A DNA stretch of 9,751 nucleotides from Erythrobacter sp. (GTDB lineage: Bacteria; Pseudomonadota; Alphaproteobacteria; Sphingomonadales; Sphingomonadaceae), in NCBI GenBank assembly GCA_002695185.1, contig NZOF01000086.1, positions 1 through 9,751 of the forward strand, read 5' to 3'. Made by a program: the position numbers and the translations under genes. Of this stretch, positions 1-7,792 are shown piece by piece. The notes under the pieces are model-generated. The model saw only the letters and a list, made by a program, of their open reading frames with translations. It had not been told where the DNA came from and searched no databases. How positions within the stretch are numbered: position 1 is the first letter of the stretch; the number at the start of each line of letters is the position of its first letter.

Positions 1-3000
1 CTACACCTCAATCGATACCGGATGGGGTCCTATTCATTGTCGGCACCCAGCAGTTAGATCTCCCAGAGATTGCTACAGCAGTTCGGCAGCAAGCTGGTCA
101 AACTGGCCGAAGGATCGAAGTGGCACGACTTTCGCCGTTCGCCGTCTCCGCCATGACAGAAGCATTCGAGTTGGGCAGCGAGGTCGATGCGTCCGAAATT
201 TTCGAACTCGGCGGAGGCCACCCACTAGCCACACGATATCTGCTTGAACAGTTAGCTGGCGCGCCAAAGGAAGATCGAAGAAGCCTTCTCGAAGGCGCAA
301 TCCCCTTTGGTGGCGATCTAGAAGCCGTCTATGAATCCGCTTGGCGCGGCGTAGGCGCGCAAAGCAGCAGCGGTTCACTTCACCAGGTTCTTGCGTTGTT
401 GGCTCAAGTCGAAGGTCGGATCGCGCCTGAAGCGCTAGCCAAAGCTACTTCGGACGAGGCTGTAGAATTGACACTGCGGCATGTCCGCCATTTGCTAGAT
501 CTTTCTGAGGATGGATGGCGAATCTTTCACAACAGCTTTAGACTTTTTGTCAGAAGGAAGCCGGTTCTAAGATTTGGCTCCCCAGATCAGCGCTTCGAAC
601 GTACCGAGGTCTTTCGCACGTTGGCAAAATTGGTCGACGAAGCACCGATCCGAAGTGATCAGAGTTGGCTGAGATTCCGCTATCTGTATTTGGCGGGCGA
701 TCTTGATGAGGCTACCACGCTCGCAAGTCGCTCCTATTTCGTTGATCAGTACTGCGACGGCAGACCTGCTAACGCTGTTCGAGCTGATATCTCTGACGCA
801 TTGCGCGCGTTGGAACACAAAGTTGATGCTACAAAACTGTTTGACCTCTTGCTCGCCGATGACGAAGTCACTCGACGCGCATCGGTCATGGAAAGTGCGC
901 ATTCACTCATCGATGCACAATTAGCGATTGGAGATACTCGTGCAGCGGCTGCCAGCCTCAGCGAGAGCTATCAAGACGGTAAGCAATGGCTAGTGATAGA
1001 TGCGCTCATGAGCTCTGGTCACGTCGAAGCATCTCGAAGGATCTTCGAGGACCAGAATCCATTTGCTTTCATCTCAGAGCGCGCACCGCCATTTAGAGGT
1101 TCCAACGCGAACAAGGCCTTTCCTTGGGCGCAAAGAGCTATCGCGCTACTCAGCGAAGAACAGATCGAAAGGCGGCTCCAAAATCGCCTCGTCAAGCAAG
1201 CTTCTTTGGACGCGGATGGGGAAGAAGTTGGCGAGATCGTTAGTGCATTTAGATTCCAAGTTGCTCGCGCGATGATCCGCTCTGATCCTACGCTTCCAAT
1301 GTCAGACTTAGTGAGGAAGTGGCAGGTAAACAGAGAGCGCCAATGCTTGTTGGAGCTAGAGGGCGCGAACTCAGCGGCACAAACTGGACAAACGTCGTTA
1401 GCTAAGTCGTTACTCCAAGGCGCACTAAAATCGGACTGTCTTGGCGATTTGCATCATTCATGGGCAATGGCTGGCGCCAAGACTGCTATCGCAATTTCGG
1501 AGAAGGCGATCGCAATTAAGTTCCTTGACCAGTGCCCCCTAGAAGATGTCAGCGAAGCAGAGAGGCAGTATCAATCTGAGCGTCTATTGTCTGCTTCCCG
1601 TGCTCTCTTAGCTGGGGTGACTGCCAGGGCGTGTCTGCAAGTCCCGATCCCAAATCTTGAAGTGCCTCAGAATCGACTGTGGCGAGGAATACAACACCAC
1701 ATCGTAGCGATAGGTACAGCAATCGGTGACTTGCGGTCTGGAAAGAGTGCGACTGATGTTCCAATCCGGTCGCTGACAGAAAGCGCGATAAAATTCTTGG
1801 CAACCGCACGCAGTGCGCCGGATGAGGATGCTTTTGCCGGATATGGGGTCCCGGCGGCAGCAGAGACTATTCTGAATGCCTTATTCGATCTGGCTAAGCT
1901 TGATCCCCAGCGAGACCCTCGCTCGCTTAAGTTGATTGACCAGCTAGTCGCAAAAGATGCTGCGGTCTTCCGGTGGTGGCATAGCTTCCGCCGCAGGTTC
2001 GCTGTTGGCATGTTCAATATTGATCGAGATGTGCAGTCGGCTAGGTCGAGACTGAATGCCGGACTCGCGGATGTACAAGAGTATAATCCGCAAGAGGAAG
2101 TCGAAGAGAAAGCGGCATATGCAGTCGCTCTTGGGCGAATTGGTGCGACCGATGCTGCAAGGGCTGAGATAGAAAATCTGAGGCGCTCATCGTTGGGCTG
2201 TTATCTCCCTGCAAAGAAGGACGGGCAGTACCAGCTTTGGACGTCTGTTCTGTCTTTGGCCAACCTCGATGAGCCTAGTGCCCGCGCAGATCGGGCGAAG
2301 GTTGCTTTGCGTTTGCTTGACGGAATGGGATCGACTGAAGGGGACGACTCGGCGGTTCGTGCCGGTAGGCAGATCTTGTTCGAGGCATGTGCAGCGAGCC
2401 CGAAGCTCACCCAAGATGCATTGCGTTGGGCATCTGGCACGGGGGTCTTCAGTTGGGATGGTATCGTTGATGCGGGGTTGCGAGGTGCATTGCATCGGTA
2501 CCCGGAACTCGCTTCACATTTACTCGTGGCTTGGTCTCATCTCGCTCTTCCTTGGTATTCGGAGCCTCATGGAAGCACGACGAGGTTCGGGCAGTTCTTG
2601 ACGGACTTAATGTCGACGTGCGGCGATGACTCTGTTGCCGCGCTGGAAGAAAGAGCGGCTTCCTTTATCGAGTCACTCGCCCGCCCTGAAGCGAAGCACC
2701 GACTGCTCAAGACACTTGAAGAAGGTGCAAGAAATCGGGGTCACGGCAACAAAGCATCAACAGCTGCAAGTCGCTGGAAACCAGCAGGCGGCGACGAATC
2801 TAGCGATCCGGAACACCGTTCTTATGGGCACCTTGCGAACCTCTCGGACATATCAAAGGCACTCGCCTCTGAGTTCAGCTATTTCGATAAGAAGGGCGAA
2901 AACGCAGAGCAGCCGAATAGACGCATAACGTACAATCTGCGCCGCGCTGCCATACGGGTGATCAACGAGACAGGCTGGCAGGATGTCTCGTGCTTTGTTG

Positions 3001-4841
3001 ACGAGTTCCCAGACGTCATGGCTCATGAAGAGGTGAGACTTGCTGTTGCGCGAAGGGTGGTTGCCGCCGGCCAGGTCGATGAGGCTAGATCGATATTAGC
3101 ATCGTTTGACGATGACGAGGAAGGCGGCTGGGCATGGCCCAGCAATCAAAGACGACGTTCATTTCACGAGATACGGCATCTACTCGGCGAAGAGGACTGC
3201 TATGAACTGGCACGACGTGCATTCACATCAGATATGGCGAATGCGCGTTACGGTTTCGGATCGACATTGTGGGACATTGAATCAATCTTCCCGCTGCTAT
3301 TCGAAGAGGTGCCTTGGCCTCAGATCTGGGATCGACTTTCGGAGCACTTGCAAGCCACTAAGGATTACCGGATTGGCAGTGCGCTCTCGGAAAAATCGTC
3401 AATAGAAGGGGAACTCCAGAATTTGGCGGCCATGTTCTCATGGGCGCTTACGCTTGGAGTGCCCCTATTGAATGTTGAGGCAGAGCGAGGAGCGTTGATG
3501 CTCCTAGAAGAAGGTCAGGAAGATGTCTTCGTCGCGATCGTCAATCAGTTGCTTTCGAAGGACGGCGAAGCGCAGATGATGGCCGTGGACCTGCTGGCCA
3601 AGACGACTGAGTTCGCCGATCTGTCCCCGAAGTTTCGCGATAAGGTTCCAACTTGGATGGGGCACCCAGATAGTGGGGTCGTCGCAGCCGCATCATTCCT
3701 GGCTCAAGATTGGGAGGTTCCGATACAATTTACAGAGGCGGACTTGTCGCCGATCTATACCCTCGATCTGCCAACCTATTCCTCGAGTTCCGGCAGTTCT
3801 GCGTCTGACGAGCACACTCGAGGTCTGGTCTTAGACGATATCTTCGGTTGGACCGACCCCTGGACAGACTTGGTCGAGGAAATGGCTGGTGATTGCGGTT
3901 TGGAGGTTGCGAATCTGCGCTGGCGGGTTGGGCAACTCATTCAGTCTTGGGGCGGCGTTGCGTCATATGGACATGCTGGTTCAAAAAGACTTGAGGAGGA
4001 TCTCGACAAGATTTCCATGAAGCTGGCGTATCGTCGTCCGCAAGCGGAAGTCACGCTGCGTGCCCTTCGACATGTCGTTGAAGAGCTAAGGAGTAGTGGC
4101 CGGTTGGATATCCATAACTGGCGAATTTTGTTGCACAAGCTGCACGTTTATCCGGGGCCGTCACTCTTGATGGTTCCCTCCGCAAGGCCGTCTGATCTCG
4201 ACCTGCCTAATGTTCCTCGAATGCTGTGGGGAGAGGATCGAGATGAATGGGCGGGGCAAGTGACCGAAGATGTTCGAATACTACCTCACCGTCAGAGAGA
4301 CGTGATCTTGGCCTACTGGCATTCTACTAGAGCTCGAGACACACGGGTCACCTACGACTGCGAGAGATGGAGCTTCCGTTCTTCGGCATCTCGAGGGCAC
4401 AGCTCGTTGGAAGAGCGATTGTACGGCACTTCCAGAGTGATCCGGCTAGGAGCGATTGTCCCGCTCTATGAAGAGCCCAATGATAGCTTCGTCGCTGGCT
4501 TTCGGCCTTACTCACTCCAGGGGCATCCTGACGTACTCTTAATCTTTTGTCCCCGTGCGGCCGAGCAATTGGGATGGAAGCAGAACGAGACCAGCATTCA
4601 CGAGTTCTTCTCTCAGGACGGCATCCTGATGGCCAGCACAACCTGGTGGCGTGACGGCTTGCCTCAGTCAGTCGACTATGATGCGAAATCTGCCGAGGGC
4701 CAACACGTCGTATTGTCAGAAGCTGGTCGCGCATCGTTCGAGAATAAATTTGGCGCCATTGAGCTTTCAAACTTTGCCGTACGTCGGGTTACGGCAGGAG
4801 CAGGTGACGGCAAATCAGTAGAGCGATACGCGGAGTACTAG
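1..4841 (+). CDS. Giant STAND-type NTPase with helical-repeat C-terminus (5' truncated by window)
   Basis: The reading frame is already open at position 3 with no upstream stop, so this is the C-terminal 1612 residues of a longer protein; the GTG at 120 is an internal Val, not a start. Visible residues 1-39 include a hydrophobic strand (VLFIVGTQ) followed by a helix and an L-SPF turn, as after Walker B/sensor 1 in STAND ATPases. Residues 70-84 carry the GGxPLA-type motif of this class (GGGHPLATRYLLEQL). Residues about 160-183 look like a winged helix ending in the FHxSFRxF signature of NACHT/NB-ARC-like proteins. From about 190 to 1380 the chain is almost all amphipathic helices with TPR/HEAT/ARM character. 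The last ~230 residues form a separate, Trp-rich, mixed domain. STAND proteins of this build act as cytosolic ligand-triggered switches, and several (Avs) sense phage proteins. The Walker A motif and any N-terminal effector are out of view. Defence is an inference; the STAND call is fairly secure, the subfamily unknown. Confidence 0.8.
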   Translation, partial: TPQSIPDGVLFIVGTQQLDLPEIATAVRQQAGQTGRRIEVARLSPFAVSAMTEAFELGSEVDASEIFELGGGHPLATRYLLEQLAGAPKEDRRSLLEGAIPFGGDLEAVYESAWRGVGAQSSSGSLHQVLALLAQVEGRIAPEALAKATSDEAVELTLRHVRHLLDLSEDGWRIFHNSFRLFVRRKPVLRFGSPDQRFERTEVFRTLAKLVDEAPIRSDQSWLRFRYLYLAGDLDEATTLASRSYFVDQYCDGRPANAVRADISDALRALEHKVDATKLFDLLLADDEVTRRASVMESAHSLIDAQLAIGDTRAAAASLSESYQDGKQWLVIDALMSSGHVEASRRIFEDQNPFAFISERAPPFRGSNANKAFPWAQRAIALLSEEQIERRLQNRLVKQASLDADGEEVGEIVSAFRFQVARAMIRSDPTLPMSDLVRKWQVNRERQCLLELEGANSAAQTGQTSLAKSLLQGALKSDCLGDLHHSWAMAGAKTAIAISEKAIAIKFLDQCPLEDVSEAERQYQSERLLSASRALLAGVTARACLQVPIPNLEVPQNRLWRGIQHHIVAIGTAIGDLRSGKSATDVPIRSLTESAIKFLATARSAPDEDAFAGYGVPAAAETILNALFDLAKLDPQRDPRSLKLIDQLVAKDAAVFRWWHSFRRRFAVGMFNIDRDVQSARSRLNAGLADVQEYNPQEEVEEKAAYAVALGRIGATDAARAEIENLRRSSLGCYLPAKKDGQYQLWTSVLSLANLDEPSARADRAKVALRLLDGMGSTEGDDSAVRAGRQILFEACAASPKLTQDALRWASGTGVFSWDGIVDAGLRGALHRYPELASHLLVAWSHLALPWYSEPHGSTTRFGQFLTDLMSTCGDDSVAALEERAASFIESLARPEAKHRLLKTLEEGARNRGHGNKASTAASRWKPAGGDESSDPEHRSYGHLANLSDISKALASEFSYFDKKGENAEQPNRRITYNLRRAAIRVINETGWQDVSCFVDEFPDVMAHEEVRLAVARRVVAAGQVDEARSILASFDDDEEGGWAWPSNQRRRSFHEIRHLLGEEDCYELARRAFTSDMANARYGFGSTLWDIESIFPLLFEEVPWPQIWDRLSEHLQATKDYRIGSALSEKSSIEGELQNLAAMFSWALTLGVPLLNVEAERGALMLLEEGQEDVFVAIVNQLLSKDGEAQMMAVDLLAKTTEFADLSPKFRDKVPTWMGHPDSGVVAAASFLAQDWEVPIQFTEADLSPIYTLDLPTYSSSSGSSASDEHTRGLVLDDIFGWTDPWTDLVEEMAGDCGLEVANLRWRVGQLIQSWGGVASYGHAGSKRLEEDLDKISMKLAYRRPQAEVTLRALRHVVEELRSSGRLDIHNWRILLHKLHVYPGPSLLMVPSARPSDLDLPNVPRMLWGEDRDEWAGQVTEDVRILPHRQRDVILAYWHSTRARDTRVTYDCERWSFRSSASRGHSSLEERLYGTSRVIRLGAIVPLYEEPNDSFVAGFRPYSLQGHPDVLLIFCPRAAEQLGWKQNETSIHEFFSQDGILMASTTWWRDGLPQSVDYDAKSAEGQHVVLSEAGRASFENKFGAIELSNFAVRRVTAGAGDGKSVERYAEY

Positions 4842-4984
4842 CCGCACCGCGCGGGGCAAGCGACCTTTCCTGCTGGCCACAATGCGGCACTCGCGCTCAG
4901 ACCTGAAATGAAGGTAATGAGCAATGAGTGAAGGGCTATGACAGACCGGTACCTAGTTGACGGCGAATCCTTTGGGACTTGGAG

Positions 4985-5233
4985 TCACGATCCCATATCC
5001 CGACTTGAGTGGATGCGCCTCTTGTCCACGATGCTTCTCAAACTCTCGGTCAGAACGAGTGTTGAACTTCCCAGCTTGATGACCTCGATCTCGCCCCGTC
5101 CGATAAGCACGTAGAGAGTGCTGCGACCGATCCCGAGATAGCGGCAAGCTTCGGGAACCCGCATAGTGATCGGTTCGACTTCGGTCTGACGTTTCTGGCT
5201 GGCCCGCTGATCGTTTGCGCCTGATATGGACAT
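4985..5233 (-). CDS. Small excisionase/MerR-type helix-turn-helix protein
   Basis: An 82-residue protein with one recognisable domain: residues about 24-66 match the excisionase-family HTH (HTH_17), with MRVPEACRYLGIGRSTLY forming the helix-turn-helix and GEIEVIKLGSSTLVLTESL the wing and following helix. The N-terminal 20 residues are polar and probably disordered. I chose the ATG at 5231-5233 because an AAAGGA lies 9 nt upstream. An in-frame ATG six codons earlier (5249-5251) has no ribosome site. Such proteins bend DNA at attachment sites as recombination directionality factors, or act as small regulators (AlpA-like). The gene converges on the STAND gene, with 143 nt between the two stops, and is 2.7 kb from the integrase and on the opposite strand, so it is not in an int-xis operon. 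The HTH call is confident; the choice between excisionase and regulator is open. Confidence 0.82.
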   Translation of the reverse strand: MSISGANDQRASQKRQTEVEPITMRVPEACRYLGIGRSTLYVLIGRGEIEVIKLGSSTLVLTESLRSIVDKRRIHSSRDMGS

Positions 5234-5236
5234 GCC

Positions 5237-5275
5237 GGTCGGTCCTTTCATCTATGGGGTGATGACGGACCGACC
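5237..5275 (-). promoter_or_regulatory. Perfect 9-bp dyad over the HTH gene's ribosome binding site
   Basis: GGTCGGTCC at 5237-5245 is repeated as its exact reverse complement GGACCGACC at 5267-5275, with 21 nt between and arm centres 30 bp apart. The left arm overlaps the AAAGGA ribosome site (5243-5248) of the HTH gene. As DNA this could be an autoregulatory operator on nearly the same helix face (about three turns). As mRNA it could fold and hide the ribosome site. The repeat is seen directly; the function is inferred. Confidence 0.5.
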
Positions 5276-5604
5276 TGGGGGGCATGGAGGGGGGAGCAGG
5301 TCAGGCCCGCCATCGAGACTGATTATCGGACAAATTGGCCTGATGGCGCCACATGACGGTTCTACGCTGTGGTTGCCGTTGCAACGCCACTGCGCCGATG
5401 CGGGAGAGCGCCTGGGCAGACTGCATCTGCAAGCATCCTTGCGGACACGCGCGGATCGTTTCTCTGTGACATGTCCTGTTCGCTGGGGGAGCTATTCGAG
5501 CAAGCGCCATCGCCATTTCGATTGAAAAGAAAGGCAAATTTAGGGGGGGCGCCGCAAAGGCTTACTGGGTGCCGTCGCCATTTGCTCAACAAAACCAACC
5601 ACCT
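5276..5604. other. Gene-free stretch between the HTH gene and the DUF4238 gene
   Basis: No convincing gene is present on either strand. The short open frames here have no ribosome sites, are compositionally odd, and overlap one another or run antisense into the DUF4238 gene. The notable content is a G-rich block just upstream of the HTH gene (two six-G runs at 5277-5282 and 5289-5294) and a seven-G run near 5553-5559. An 8-bp inverted repeat, GCCGTCGC at 5571-5578 with GCGACGGC at 5614-5621, lies at the DUF4238 end. The promoter of the HTH gene should lie here, but I see no clear -35/-10 pair. Confidence 0.45.
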
Positions 5605-5626
5605 GCAGCCCGCGCGACGGCGCTGC
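5587..5626 (-). terminator. Candidate rho-independent terminator after the DUF4238 gene
   Basis: Reading the minus strand, the stop codon is followed within a few bases by a GC-rich hairpin: outer arms GCAGC (5622-5626) and GCTGC (5605-5609), inner CCG/CGG pairs with one bulged G, and a five-base loop. A T-rich but interrupted tail (GGTTGGTTTTGTTG) follows at about 5587-5600. The stem is short and the U-tract imperfect, so confidence is modest. Its position directly behind the two-gene unit supports it. Confidence 0.4.
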
Positions 5627-5628
5627 TT

Positions 5629-6525
5629 TTATCTCGCCATATCCCCAGCGCTCAAATTCTGTGGTGCCAGCGATCGGAACTGCACCACGTTTGCGCCCCA
5701 AGACTCCAAGTTGGCCTGGATGAACTCACGTGCTGGAGCGTCGGACTGAGCCCAGACGCGCTGCGAGGCGGAGGCGAGGCTTGTCCGATTGGCTCTGGCG
5801 ATAAGATCTGCCGGTTCGACGTTGGACAGAATTTGCTCGGTCTTTTCTGATCGTGTGCCGAAGAAGAGGCGGCGCGGGCCAATAGGAAGTTGGATGAAAA
5901 ACTCCGGGTTCTTGAAACCGCCTTCCCAGTGCAGCGGCATGTCGGACAAGAGCAGTGGCGGGTCTGTTTCGGCGAACTCTCGAAACCACCATTTCAGGCC
6001 ACCGAATTTCTCGGTGATTTCGTCATGGGTGATCATTCGCGGAATTATGTTTGTCAGCCGAACTGCATCGATCGCGCCAGGTAAGTTCTCACCGAACCAT
6101 TGCTCGGAACTCATTCCGCCCGGTCTTAGCGTCTTAGCATCGGCTTCTGCAAGGAACTGCCTCACCAGTTGGCCGCCCTCATTGCGGAGATAGTCGAGTA
6201 CGTCCGGCTGGCGTATCCGGAGCGAACTCATAAAGAACGTCCATGCAATATGGTCGTCCTCAGTCAGCGCCTCGTGGCGTTCGAGTTTTTCAAGGGCCTT
6301 GGCTGCGTTGTTGTCGAGAGGAGAGAATATCTTTCGTTCAAGTACATCGTTGGCAAGGCCGACTGCGTTGGCAACGATAGCATAAAGGTCGTTTTCAAAG
6401 CCGGTCCATTTCGGTGCGCGTTTGGAACAAACGAGCTTGTCCTTTTTGATTGTGAAAACGTGGACCTTGCCGGAGCTATCCTGCCAGCGTTTGAGCAAGA
6501 ACTGCGGAACGTAGTGATGTCTCAT
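5629..6525 (-). CDS. DUF4238 domain-containing protein
   Basis: A 298-residue cytosolic-looking protein with no signal peptide or membrane segment. It matches DUF4238 by its hallmark N-terminus HHYVPQFLLKRW (residues 3-14), the helix with RxP in its middle third (SLRIRQPD, 101-108), the SDMP segment (194-197, family pattern SDNP), the LPIGP strand-turn (213-217, family pattern PLSP) and the closing helix ANRTSLASASQRVWA (245-259). The length is normal for the family. Its biochemical activity is unknown to me. The paired N-terminal histidines are conserved and could be functional, but that is a guess. Its ATG lies 2 nt after the stop of the NT-HEPN gene (TGA-GC-ATG), with only a weak AGGC ahead of it, so translational coupling is likely and the two products probably work together. 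Confidence 0.82.
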   Translation of the reverse strand: MRHHYVPQFLLKRWQDSSGKVHVFTIKKDKLVCSKRAPKWTGFENDLYAIVANAVGLANDVLERKIFSPLDNNAAKALEKLERHEALTEDDHIAWTFFMSSLRIRQPDVLDYLRNEGGQLVRQFLAEADAKTLRPGGMSSEQWFGENLPGAIDAVRLTNIIPRMITHDEITEKFGGLKWWFREFAETDPPLLLSDMPLHWEGGFKNPEFFIQLPIGPRRLFFGTRSEKTEQILSNVEPADLIARANRTSLASASQRVWAQSDAPAREFIQANLESWGANVVQFRSLAPQNLSAGDMAR

Positions 6526-6527
6526 GC

Positions 6528-7457
6528 TCAGCCTGAGTTAGCAGCCTCCGCTTTCAGTTTCGCGAGCCTCTCCGAACATACCTCGTCGACCACTCGGCCA
6601 AGCGCCTCGACCTGCTCGCCAAGCCATTCGAGTTCCTCTTTGCTAATGCGATAGTGCTTGGAGTAGCGCGCTTTGACGTAGGCTTCCTTGAGTTTCTCGA
6701 AGCGCGCGCGATTTCGCTTGGTTTCGCGCGGCCAGACATAGGTCAAGCGGCGATCAATGCGCTCGGCCTGGGTACGCAGAAACGCAAGGTTGTGGTTGTG
6801 GGGCGTGTAGAAAGTGCAGACGAGAAGAACAGCGTGGTAGAGCCGCTCTGCTGCTTGGTGCAGTTCGAATGCAGCCTTCTTGAATCGAGCGCGGTCAACG
6901 TTTGAGCGATAATCGTCGAAAAATTCACCGGCGCTGGGATACCATTCCTCGAAGTATTCGGTCGCCATCGCCAGCGCCTGCGTTGGCGTTTTCGGCTTGG
7001 GCGTGTGCAGCTCGGTGTCGTCAGACTGGTAGAGCGCGATCCCGTCCTCCTTCACGTCCATGAAGAAGTAACGCCCATGCGCGAGGCCGTCGTTCACTTC
7101 CTGGAGTGTGTGAACGATGAAATTGACCGGCGTCTTGAGCGCCTTCGTGACGCCATATTCGCGCATCAGCCGATCATCGAGCTTGGACCAGTATTTCACG
7201 CGGTCGACCAGCCGCTTGTCGTTCACGATGATGAGTAGATCATAGTCTGACTGGTAACCCTTCGCCGTATGCGGCTCATCAACCCAGGTCCCGCGCGCAT
7301 AGCTACCGTAAAGGATGACCTTGAGGATCCGCCCCGCCTTCTTCCATTCGTGCCTAGCGAGCGCGAAGGCGTCTTCGAACTCTTCGAAGATCAGCTGCAC
7401 CACGCGTTCAATCTCGCGCTGCTTTTGCGGTGGCAGGTGATCGAGGTCGGTCTTCAT
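6528..7457 (-). CDS. Nucleotidyltransferase-HEPN fusion protein
   Basis: A 309-residue two-domain protein. Residues about 14-145 are a minimal nucleotidyltransferase (MNT, DNA polymerase beta fold): VILYGSYARGT gives the GS motif (51-52) and SDYDLLI the DxD pair (Asp71, Asp73). Residues about 160-300 are a HEPN helical bundle (ELHQAAERLYHAV at 198-210; AYVKARYSKHY at 259-269). In MNT-HEPN toxin-antitoxin modules such as MntA-HepT, the MNT partner inactivates the HEPN RNase by AMPylation; here both halves are one chain. The spacing between GS and DxD is 18 residues instead of about 10, and where the third carboxylate is expected there is PVNFIV with Asn112. The HEPN motif reads RYSKH (Arg264, His268), one residue shorter than the usual Rx4-6H. 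The start is the ATG at 7455-7457 (AGGTG seven bases ahead); the upstream GTG at 7491-7493 has no ribosome site. It is the first gene of a pair with DUF4238. Confidence 0.88.
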   Translation of the reverse strand: MKTDLDHLPPQKQREIERVVQLIFEEFEDAFALARHEWKKAGRILKVILYGSYARGTWVDEPHTAKGYQSDYDLLIIVNDKRLVDRVKYWSKLDDRLMREYGVTKALKTPVNFIVHTLQEVNDGLAHGRYFFMDVKEDGIALYQSDDTELHTPKPKTPTQALAMATEYFEEWYPSAGEFFDDYRSNVDRARFKKAAFELHQAAERLYHAVLLVCTFYTPHNHNLAFLRTQAERIDRRLTYVWPRETKRNRARFEKLKEAYVKARYSKHYRISKEELEWLGEQVEALGRVVDEVCSERLAKLKAEAANSG

Positions 7458-7530
7458 TATCCGACACCTAGCAAGATGCTGGAATGGTTGCACCTGTCGA
7501 TCAAATTTCGTCCGCAGTGTCTTCTCATCG

Positions 7531-7564
7531 GACTCGTTGAGTCAGTGTGAGCTTCGTACGTCAA
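7531..7564 (-). promoter_or_regulatory. Weak promoter/operator candidate for the NT-HEPN gene
   Basis: On the minus strand TTGACG (7559-7564) is a good -35, but 17 nt downstream the sequence CTCAAC (7536-7541) is a poor -10. That position is covered by a small perfect dyad, GACTC-GTT-GAGTC (7531-7543). A repressed or alternative-sigma promoter is possible. This rests on pattern alone and could be chance. Confidence 0.2.
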
Positions 7565-7704
7565 TACCAAGAACTGGGGAGGGGGCTAAATTGAGTTCTC
7601 GGGTCAAACTTGCAGCCAGGAGCTCGACGGTTGGGAGCAGTGCCTGTAGGTGGAGTTCGGTAGGTCTCGACCGCCCTCGGAAATCGCATGTGAGTGCATC
7701 TCGA

Positions 7705-7755
7705 AAGCCTAAAATATTCAGTTTAATTGCCGAAAAGCTGAATCGAACAAGGCTT
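7705..7755. repeat. Nested imperfect dyad (51 bp)
   Basis: Outer arms AAGCCT (7705-7710) and AGGCTT (7750-7755) enclose inner arms ATTCAG (7716-7721) and CTGAAT (7738-7743). The inner stem can extend by three more pairs, one of them G-T, leaving a ten-base loop. The A/T-rich internal loops are nearly symmetric (5 and 6 nt). It could be a protein binding site of the recombination region or an RNA structure. No gene is associated with it. Confidence 0.45.
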
Positions 7756-7768
7756 ATATGAACAAAAA

Positions 7769-7792
7769 TGTGGGGGAGAGTGTGGGGGAGCG
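7769..7792 (+). repeat. Two tandem 12-bp repeats, TGTGGGGGAGNG
   Basis: Two directly adjacent 12-mers, 7769-7780 and 7781-7792, differ at one base (A versus C at position 11). The G-rich unit does not recur elsewhere in the window that I can see. Adjacent direct repeats of this size, 50-75 bp from a putative core site and close to a tyrosine recombinase gene, are typical of arm-type integrase binding sites. The repeat is certain, the role inferred. Confidence 0.6.

Noticed and set aside
120..122. GTG as the start of the 4.7-kb gene
   Set aside because: The frame is open to position 3, the upstream codons encode a typical ATPase core strand and helix, and no ribosome site precedes the GTG. 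The true start is outside the window.
4938..5114. Plus-strand 58-codon frame starting after AAGGG
   Set aside because: It is antisense to the HTH gene and its protein has no pattern of its own; the ribosome-like match is probably chance.
5301..5598. Two overlapping minus-strand open frames of 78 codons in the gap upstream of the HTH gene
   Set aside because: They overlap in different frames and have no recognisable domain or convincing start.
5369..5749. Plus-strand 126-codon open frame across the gap and the DUF4238 gene
   Set aside because: No ribosome site or family signature; it runs antisense into the well-supported DUF4238 gene.
7491..7493. GTG as the start of the NT-HEPN gene
   Set aside because: No ribosome site; the ATG at 7455-7457 has AGGTG at good distance and begins the family-like N-terminus MKTDLDHLPP.
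7537..7761. 74-codon plus-strand frame upstream of the integrase
   Set aside because: Low-complexity Ser/Arg-rich translation with no ribosome site or family signature.
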